A DNA stretch of 39,929 nucleotides from NCBI GenBank assembly GCA_040901765.1, contig JBBDYG010000045.1, positions 1-39,929 of the forward strand, given 5' to 3'. Below the pieces are notes generated by a model. It was not told the DNA's origin. It saw only the letters and a program-made list of their open reading frames with translations, and made no database searches. The position numbers were made by a program, and so were the translations under genes. Shown here in pieces: positions 27,331-34,144 of the stretch; the first letter of the stretch is position 1, and the number at the start of each line of letters is the position of its first letter. The DNA is from JBBDYG01 sp040901765 (lineage in GTDB: Bacteria > Planctomycetota > Planctomycetia > Pirellulales > Lacipirellulaceae).

Positions 27331-29493
27331 TCAGTTTCCGCGGTAGCCGCGGCCGCCCTCCCCGCCATATTCACCGCCATATCCCATATTCTGCTGGTTC
27401 GGGTCGGGCGGGGCGAAGATCGCGCGGTGCTGTTCCACCTCGCCGATGTCCGTCAGTTCATCGCGCACCGACAGACGGCCGCCGGCGTCCATGATCAGCA
27501 CCTTCGAGGGGGCGGTGAGATCGCCGGTTGTTTTTTCGCCGCCTTGGATATCTAAGAGGGTTGCGCCGGTGCGGAAATCGAAGTTCTCGATCTTATCGAT
27601 GTACGGTCCCACCACCGTCTCCGCGTCCCGGGTCAAGTTCATCACGCTGCCGCGGCGGAATTCTTCCTCAATCGCCGCTTGAATCGCTTTGCCTGCTTCG
27701 TCCAAATCGAACGACTTCACCAACAGCCGCACACTAGGCTCGCTGTTCGACTGCCGATCCGAAGCGGGCGTGGTTTGCGCGATCCGCACTTCGCCAGCCA
27801 TCGGAATCGAGACTGCGGGGCTTGGATCGCTCCACTCGGTCCTGCGTAGGAGTGGGGGCGCCTTGCTTGCTGCCGCAACCGTTGTCGGGGGCGCCGGCAG
27901 ACGGGCGATCACTTCCCGATCCAAGAAGCTGCGTTGAATGTAGCCATTCACGTCGGTCAGCGCGAGTTGCACGCGATATTTGTATCGTTTTCCTGGCTCG
28001 ACGCTCGTATCGAAAAAGCGAAACATCCAGAAGGGCTGCTGGTTGAGCGGCTCTTCCGCGTCGAAGCTACGGGTAACGCCCATGCCGCCGCCCATGCCCA
28101 TGCCGCCTTCGCCGCCGTACCCTCCGCCATATCCCATGCGTCCCTCGCCGCCGTATTCACTGCCACCACCATAGGGCATGCGCATGCCACCTTCACCGCC
28201 ATAGCCCATGCGCCCCTCGCCGCCGCCATAGGGCATCCTGGGTCCTCCGCGGCCCATTCCGCCGGCGCCATATTCACCGCCGAGTGCCGGGGCCGGGCGG
28301 CCGAATAAGTTCTCTTCATCGCCCTCCTCGGCTGGCGCTTGCTCTTCCATCTGCTTCTTCATTTCTTCTTCAGCATTGTAGTCCGCTTGCAGCGGCACGT
28401 CGGCGAGCTTTGCGCGGTCGCCCCAATTCTGTCCCACCAAGGGCGGCAGCGGGAACGTTAACAGCGGATGCACGTACCGCGTATCGGCAACCTCTTCCAT
28501 TTCCATGGGCCAATCGGCCACCGCGTCGGCTAAAGAATTCGAGCTTACGCCCGACCAGGGACGTTTGCCGGTGCCGCTGCGAATCTTCACCAGCGTCCAC
28601 TGCAGCTCTTTACCACTGTCGGTCACTTCCGCTCTTTCGACGAAGGCGGCCAAATATTTGGGCCGATCGCGCTCGGGCATGAAGCCGCCCTTGGCGTTCT
28701 CCAGCGCGTCGCGATAAAGCTTTTTCTGGTCATCGACGGGAACCTTGGCCAGAATCGTCGCACCGTAAACGATCTTCACCAACTCATCGCCCTGCACGGG
28801 AACCCCTTCGGGTCGAACCATCGCGGTCATCATCCGGCGATTGGGGTTATTCGGATCGATCATTCCGTCCGGCCCGTAGCCCATCTCGGCGCCTGGGCCC
28901 GCGTATTCGCCGCCACGCCCTCGACCACCGCGCTCGTTCTCGCGGGCCATGTCCTCGGCCATTTTATCGGCCTTCTTCTTTTGTTCCGCAGCCAGCCTTG
29001 TCGCTTCCAATCTCCGTTTACGGATCGTCGCCGCGTCGGTAAACGGCATTAACGCCGACCAGCCATGTACTTCAATGTCGGTCACGCTCAGCAGAACCGG
29101 GTCGGTCCGCAGCACGGTGGGCGGTACGACTGGCCGGTCCCAGCCTGTGCCCGCAATCGCGTACTTATCGTCCGGAACGGGCGCCACCGCCGACCCGTCG
29201 AACTCCTGAGCAAAAACCGCATTTGGTTCCTCGCCCTCGACGTTCGACTCGACGGCCTGCTGCCAGGTGTAGTTTTTGATGTTCCGCTCGGAGGCATCCA
29301 CCTTCTCCAACAGCACGTCGTGCTGCTTATCGGCCGGCAGTCGCTCGCGTCCCATGGCGGTGTAGAGGAACACGGCGACGCAGACGCCGACCACGGCCAT
29401 GCCGATTTTCTCGCCATGCTTCAGCAACAGCGCCTTGAAACCGCCGCCCGCTTTGCCGCCGCCACTTCCTTTGCCTTTGAAACTGAGCTTCAT
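27331..29493 (-). CDS. Large inner-membrane pilus-type assembly protein (PilP position)
   Basis: This 720-residue protein has a short basic Gly/Lys-rich cytoplasmic N-terminus, one membrane helix (about 29-48, MAVVGVCVAVFLYTAM), and a long periplasmic part. It contains a charged coiled segment (about 158-185), a region near 230-380 without a recognised family, a Gly-Tyr-Gly-Gly-Glu tract (about 404-473), and a C-terminal domain ending VLIMDAGGRLSVRDELTD followed by a second short GYGGEYGGEGG tail. It lies where pilP would in a pilMNOPQ order, so it may link the inner-membrane complex to the secretin. This role is inferred from order and topology, not from a recognised PilP domain. AGGAG about 9 bp upstream supports ATG 29493. 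Confidence 0.6.
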   Translation of the reverse strand: MKLSFKGKGSGGGKAGGGFKALLLKHGEKIGMAVVGVCVAVFLYTAMGRERLPADKQHDVLLEKVDASERNIKNYTWQQAVESNVEGEEPNAVFAQEFDGSAVAPVPDDKYAIAGTGWDRPVVPPTVLRTDPVLLSVTDIEVHGWSALMPFTDAATIRKRRLEATRLAAEQKKKADKMAEDMARENERGGRGRGGEYAGPGAEMGYGPDGMIDPNNPNRRMMTAMVRPEGVPVQGDELVKIVYGATILAKVPVDDQKKLYRDALENAKGGFMPERDRPKYLAAFVERAEVTDSGKELQWTLVKIRSGTGKRPWSGVSSNSLADAVADWPMEMEEVADTRYVHPLLTFPLPPLVGQNWGDRAKLADVPLQADYNAEEEMKKQMEEQAPAEEGDEENLFGRPAPALGGEYGAGGMGRGGPRMPYGGGEGRMGYGGEGGMRMPYGGGSEYGGEGRMGYGGGYGGEGGMGMGGGMGVTRSFDAEEPLNQQPFWMFRFFDTSVEPGKRYKYRVQLALTDVNGYIQRSFLDREVIARLPAPPTTVAAASKAPPLLRRTEWSDPSPAVSIPMAGEVRIAQTTPASDRQSNSEPSVRLLVKSFDLDEAGKAIQAAIEEEFRRGSVMNLTRDAETVVGPYIDKIENFDFRTGATLLDIQGGEKTTGDLTAPSKVLIMDAGGRLSVRDELTDIGEVEQHRAIFAPPDPNQQNMGYGGEYGGEGGRGYRGN
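28074..28285 (-). repeat. Degenerate repeat encoding a Gly-Tyr-Gly-Gly-Glu tract
   Basis: Within the PilP-position gene, units such as GRMGYGGEGGMRMPYGGG recur with variation. At the DNA level this is a degenerate CCGCC/CCATA-rich repeat prone to length change. Similar but shorter tracts occur in the PilO-like gene at about 29870-29960 and 30640-30730. Confidence 0.7.
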
Positions 29494-29543
29494 CGAACGA
29501 CTCCTAATTAACTGATGCTGGGGACGGCAATCGATCTCTTTTT

Positions 29544-29704
29544 AACCACGGATTTCACGGATGGCACGGATAGAAAATATGGCGTTGGCCACGAAACCGA
29601 TCCAAAGGGCTCGATTTACATGTACCGTAGATGGCTTCGACGTTTTTGTTTTTCGTGTCTTTTTGTGGCTGTCTTGATCCGCGAAATCCGTGTTATCTGT
29701 GGTT
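29544..29704. repeat. Inverted repeat inside the pilus-type operon
   Basis: The left arm AACCACGGATTTCACGGAT (from 29544) and the right arm, complementary to AACCACAGATAACACGGATT (ending 29704), pair imperfectly over about 28 bp around 100 bp with no gene. It occupies most of the 213-bp space between the PilO-like stop and the next start, and could pause or stabilise the transcript within the operon. Confidence 0.65.
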
Positions 29705-29706
29705 TA

Positions 29707-31200
29707 CTAAGGACTTATATTCGTGGCGGTTGAAAGCGTTGCGTCTTCCGTCCCGCCTTCGGGTTCGAGTTGGGTCGGGTCGGGCTTGTTGAAAATGTAA
29801 ACGGTGCCTTGGATCACCACCGGGGCAACGGTTGGTTGTCGCTCGAAGATGGCCACTTCCTCCGCGCCGCCGACTCCTAATCCGCCGTACTCGCCTCCGC
29901 CCATGCCGCCGGGAGGCCCATAACCGCCGCTGCGGCCGTATTCTCCGCCGCTCATTCCTCCACCGGCACCGGCTGAATCGACGCTCTGGGGGTTGATCCG
30001 CACCTCTTGCACTTCAATCTGTAGCGATGCATTGGCAAGCTGGGCGATTAGGAAGGACAGCCAACGCTGATCCATCTTGAGAACCATTCGCACCGGCAGC
30101 CGTTTGTATTCCACCCCGATGGTAAGTGCTCCCGGGTCGGCCGTCATCACGATCGGCTTGCCCTCGGCGTCAATATATCGGCCGGTGAGCAGTATTTGAC
30201 GCTCTTGCTCCTCGGTGAGCGGACCTTGGCCCATCCCCGACTCGCCCATGGCGTAGGGGTCCATCTCACCTGGGGGGCCGTCGATGGGCGGTGGTTCACC
30301 CACCATGCCCTCCTCGGTCGTGGGCATGGCGGCTTGCGGCATCTGAATGCGTCCCTTCGTGCGGCTCTCTTTCGCCGCTGCCTTGCCGACTTGCAAGCCG
30401 AAAATGTCGCGCACCGCAGCATTGCTGTAGCGGTCGGCGCCCGCTTCCTTGTTCGTCGCGGCAATGGCTTGCAGTAACGTCTGGTAAACCCACAAATCTT
30501 CTTGAGTGACCCAAATCCGAATCGCCGAGGGCCGCTCGAGAAAATTAAGCTGCTGCTTAATCATGATCTGGTCGTGCCAGCGGACCAGCGAGCCGTCGTC
30601 CAGGGTGGGGTCGTCCACGGCACCCATCGATACGCCCATTCCTCCGTAGCCACTTTCGCCGCCGTAACGGCTGCCGCCGCCTTCGCCCCCGTATCCGCCG
30701 AAACCGCCGCCAAAGCCCCCGCCGACGCCCGCGGTGCCGTCATCTTGCACTTCCTTGGCGCCAACGATTTTGGGAAGCGCGCTAAACGTGCCCTTGGCGT
30801 AGTTCATGTAGATGTCGCGCATCGTATCGCGGATCGGATCGCCAAAATTTTTGTCCCGCATGTACTCGGTAAAGTTCTGCTCCAGTTCCGGCCACTTGAG
30901 CACTTGCTCGCGCTGGCGATCGTAAAGCTGCTGCCAGGTCTGGCTCACCCACTCGGCTTGCTCGACGATTTCCGCTTTCTGATTCTTGTTTACGTCGTCG
31001 TTGGGGTAAAACGACTTGGTAATGATGGATTCCTGCAGGCTGAAGGCGCCGTTGATCGTTTTCTTGCCTTCTTCGGTTTTGGCCTGCAAGGTACCAGCTC
31101 CCATGTACCAAGCGCCGAACGCAAGCAGCGGCACCAACATCCCGAGCAACCAGAAGTGATGGCGCTTGAGCCAAACGAGGGCCGCGCGAACTTTATCCAT
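29707..31200 (-). CDS. PilO-like inner-membrane assembly protein with Gly/Tyr-rich linkers
   Basis: This 497-residue protein has a short cytoplasmic N-terminus, one membrane helix (about 16-35, HFWLLGMLVPLLAFGAWYMG), a helical region (about 40-150), a Gly/Tyr-rich linker (about 157-190), a middle domain, and a compact alpha/beta segment (ALTIGVEYKRLPVRMVLKMD and SFLIAQLANASLQIEVQEVR) resembling the ferredoxin-like domain of PilO/GspM. A second Gly/Tyr-rich stretch (about 413-443) precedes a C-terminal strand VVIQGTVYIFNKPD. Standard PilO is near 200 residues. PilO and PilN form the inner-membrane alignment complex of type IV pili. AGGAGT about 13 bp upstream supports ATG 31200. It lies 61 bp after the PilMN-like gene. 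Confidence 0.65.
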   Translation of the reverse strand: MDKVRAALVWLKRHHFWLLGMLVPLLAFGAWYMGAGTLQAKTEEGKKTINGAFSLQESIITKSFYPNDDVNKNQKAEIVEQAEWVSQTWQQLYDRQREQVLKWPELEQNFTEYMRDKNFGDPIRDTMRDIYMNYAKGTFSALPKIVGAKEVQDDGTAGVGGGFGGGFGGYGGEGGGSRYGGESGYGGMGVSMGAVDDPTLDDGSLVRWHDQIMIKQQLNFLERPSAIRIWVTQEDLWVYQTLLQAIAATNKEAGADRYSNAAVRDIFGLQVGKAAAKESRTKGRIQMPQAAMPTTEEGMVGEPPPIDGPPGEMDPYAMGESGMGQGPLTEEQERQILLTGRYIDAEGKPIVMTADPGALTIGVEYKRLPVRMVLKMDQRWLSFLIAQLANASLQIEVQEVRINPQSVDSAGAGGGMSGGEYGRSGGYGPPGGMGGGEYGGLGVGGAEEVAIFERQPTVAPVVIQGTVYIFNKPDPTQLEPEGGTEDATLSTATNISP

Positions 31201-31261
31201 GATCGTTAATACTCCTGAAGGCGAACGAGTTCGCCGAATTCAACTATTGCTTCAAATGCAC

Positions 31262-33715
31262 CTACAGCCCAGCAGTCCCTTCCAAGGCGGGATCGGCGGC
31301 GGGTTTGCCGTTCTTGCGCACCGTCTTGGGCGTGGGAACCCACACAAATTGGACGATAAAATCGTAACGCCTTAGCTTCCAGGGCGGATCGGGCAGCGGC
31401 GGGACTTCCTCACCGGGTCGCGCCCGACCCGGGACTTGGGCCACGCGGTTCCCGAATCCTGTCAGGCCTTCCGCTTCGGAGCGCAGCAGGTTGGCATTGG
31501 TCGACGCTTCCTCCACAGTTGAGGCATTCGGATCGTAGCTCACCGTTCGGATCGGGTAACTTGTAATTACCACCGGATAGCTGATGCCGAGCTTTGACAA
31601 AGGAACTTCAACAAGCTCGCCGTTATCGCCATCGGGAAGCATCACGCTTCCCTCTTCCAACTCCGTCAGCAAGGTGTTGCGCAGGAACCGCTCGCCCTCT
31701 TCGCTGATGGGAATGTTGGCGTCACCGCCGCTGTTGTGGAAATGGTAGCCGACGATCTGGACCACGTATCCCGGCCCCGTGGGGCCGACGGGCGCTCCGT
31801 CGGTGCCCGTCGCATTCGGGTCCGCATTGGGGTCGGCTAACGGTTCGACGGCCTCGTCGGCCGGCACTTCGTCAACCGGCGCTTCGTCGGCAATCACTTC
31901 CGCGGGCGGTTCCGCCTCCGGTTCACTTGGAACTTCTGGTTCGACCGGCGTCGGCGTGTCCGCGGCATCGGCGAGCGGCGCCGAGTCAACTGCGGCCGCC
32001 TGATCAACCGGCGGTGCTGATTCGGCTGGCGCGGCGTCGTCGCCAGGCGGGGCCTCGACGACGGGCGCTGGCGCTGCCGCCCTTGCCGCCGCACGCTCGG
32101 CCTCCGACTGCTTCATTTCGTTGTATCGCGGCGCGACGCCGGTGAACCACGGCGTGCCCAGATTGTCGAACCACTCGCAATCGATCCGAACGACGTGCAG
32201 TTCTGGCCGCATGGTCACGTCCTTGGCGGTCTGTTCCCGTTCGCCGTTGGCGCGTGGATCCTTCGGCAGTGCCGCGTCGATCGCTTTGAGCAACTCCAGC
32301 CACAGGAGCCGGCCGTCCACGTTGCTGCGGAGATTGTTGCCGATCGTTTGAATCGCGGTGAGCCGCGTTTTCAGTTCTTGATTGGCCGATTCGAACGATG
32401 AACTTGTCGTTGCAATCTGCTCAGCCTGCTGCAAGGCGGCGGCCATTTGGGGTGCATTCTCGTCGTCGGTCGCGGCGCTGCGCCACGCGGCATAATGGCT
32501 GAAGTAATTGAGCGTCATGCCGAGTAGCAAGGCGGCCGCCGCCGCGACAGCCCATGGCTTCTTCGAGCGCACCAGCCGCTGCGTGGTGATCTCCGGCGGT
32601 AGCAAGTTGGTCCGCAGTTGGGCCTGGTCGAGACCTTGTACGCAAAGTCCGTAAGCCACCGCGAAACTTAGGATATTGTCCTTAAACTGCGGAACCGCCG
32701 TCGCGCTGCCCCCTACCAGGCCGGAGTAGTCGTCCACCGACTTCACCGGCTGGTCGATGTTTTGGGCCAAGTAGCGCTGTAGCCCCGGCAGCTTCATCAC
32801 GTTGCCCAGCGCAATCACTTCGCCCAGCTTCGCATGGCGATTGTTGCTCATGAAGAAGCCGAGCGACCGCTGAATTTCCGCCACCAGATCGCTAAACACC
32901 GGCCGCATCGCCTGGAACACGGCCTTGGGGTCGTGGTCCTTCGACTTCGTGGCGTGCCGCTTCAGGTGCTCGGCGTTGGAGAAGGTGAGCCGCAACTCCT
33001 TGCTTAAAGCCTTCGTAAAGTGGTTGCCGCCAATCGGGATATTCCGCTGCCAGACGCGGAAGCCATTGGTAATCACCAGGTCGGTGGTGTCGGTGCCGAA
33101 CGAAATGACGACCGTCGAAGCGGGCGGTTTTTCCGGCGTATAGCTGCCGGCGTTGACAAGATTATTGAGCCGATCGAAGCAGACATAGTTGTAGAGCGCC
33201 AGGGGCGTGAGCTGGATCATGTCCACCTCGACCCCAGCGTCTTCCAGCGGCTTGAGAATCCGCGCCACCTGATCGCGCTTCATCGCAAACAGGCCAACTT
33301 CTGTCTCCAGCGCGTAACCCTCGTCCTGGCTGCCACCGATCAGCGGCTGGTAATCCCAGACCACGTCTTCGAGGGCAAAAGGAATCTGCTGCCGGGCTTC
33401 GTAGCGGACGATGTCGGGAATCTTCTTGGCTTCAACCGGCGGAAGCTTGATGAACCGCGCCAATCCGCTCTGGCCCGGCACCGAGATCGCTACCCGGTCG
33501 CCCTTTACGTCGTTGCGCGATAGGAACGTCTCCAGCGCCTCGCGAATCAACTCCTCGCGATTCGCTTCCGGCTGGGAGAGAATCTTGGGGTACTCAATAA
33601 AATCGAACGCCTCGACGACAATCTTGTTGTCGTCCTTCTCGTGGGCGCGACACCTGAGCGCCTTGAGAGCGCATTGCCCAATATCAATACCCCAAACTGC
33701 GCCCGACTTTGCCAT
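31262..33715 (-). CDS. PilM-PilN-like fusion protein
   Basis: This 817-residue protein has a PilM-type actin-like N-terminal domain (1 to about 370; opens AVWGIDIGQCALKALRCR, with VVISFGTDTTDLVI and FRVWQRNIPIGGNHF as nucleotide-fold segments). A membrane helix follows (about 388-404, AVAAAAALLLGMTLNYF), then a coiled-coil and a PilN-like part (about 410-535), an acidic Pro/Ala/Glu-rich linker (about 540-648), and a C-terminal domain (about 650-817). In canonical systems PilM is a separate cytosolic protein that binds the cytoplasmic N-terminus of PilN; here the two appear joined. It is the first gene of the locus, divergent from the GH38-like gene. Confidence 0.8.
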   Translation of the reverse strand: MAKSGAVWGIDIGQCALKALRCRAHEKDDNKIVVEAFDFIEYPKILSQPEANREELIREALETFLSRNDVKGDRVAISVPGQSGLARFIKLPPVEAKKIPDIVRYEARQQIPFALEDVVWDYQPLIGGSQDEGYALETEVGLFAMKRDQVARILKPLEDAGVEVDMIQLTPLALYNYVCFDRLNNLVNAGSYTPEKPPASTVVISFGTDTTDLVITNGFRVWQRNIPIGGNHFTKALSKELRLTFSNAEHLKRHATKSKDHDPKAVFQAMRPVFSDLVAEIQRSLGFFMSNNRHAKLGEVIALGNVMKLPGLQRYLAQNIDQPVKSVDDYSGLVGGSATAVPQFKDNILSFAVAYGLCVQGLDQAQLRTNLLPPEITTQRLVRSKKPWAVAAAAALLLGMTLNYFSHYAAWRSAATDDENAPQMAAALQQAEQIATTSSSFESANQELKTRLTAIQTIGNNLRSNVDGRLLWLELLKAIDAALPKDPRANGEREQTAKDVTMRPELHVVRIDCEWFDNLGTPWFTGVAPRYNEMKQSEAERAAARAAAPAPVVEAPPGDDAAPAESAPPVDQAAAVDSAPLADAADTPTPVEPEVPSEPEAEPPAEVIADEAPVDEVPADEAVEPLADPNADPNATGTDGAPVGPTGPGYVVQIVGYHFHNSGGDANIPISEEGERFLRNTLLTELEEGSVMLPDGDNGELVEVPLSKLGISYPVVITSYPIRTVSYDPNASTVEEASTNANLLRSEAEGLTGFGNRVAQVPGRARPGEEVPPLPDPPWKLRRYDFIVQFVWVPTPKTVRKNGKPAADPALEGTAGL

Positions 33716-34144
33716 GGCGTGAAGACCTCTACTCGTTTACCGCGAGGGGGCCGATGGCCCCAGTGTTCCGTTTGATTAGGCTCAATTGTTGTTCCCGGTT
33801 GGATCGCCTCAATGGTTTGGGTCAGCCGGCTATTCCGCCGTCACGCGGAAACCGTCTCGTCCGACCCTCTACCCGTGCATCGTTGATGAATTCTCGTTAC
33901 CTTCTCGGCGAGTGTCAATCAAACGCTCTAGCAAACGTGCAGCGGATAGTTGGTCACCATCGCGAACTGAAGCCAAACCGGTACAATTGATTGCGACATC
34001 CGCCGCCCTCGGAGCCTCTTTCCGCTGGTGGGCGCATTTGTCGCAACTTCTATTGTAATCCCACTTTCCGAACTGAGTAGCTACCGCCGTCGGCCAAACC
34101 GAGGGAAACCTCAACCGGCCCGGCAGCGGTGAGTAAATTCCGGC
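33716..34144. other. Divergent spacer between pilus-type locus and GH38-like gene
   Basis: This 429-bp spacer should hold the promoter of the PilMN-like gene and that of the 885-residue protein. I see no strong -35/-10 pair, no large inverted repeat and no supported ORF, unlike most spacers in this window. Confidence 0.5.
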
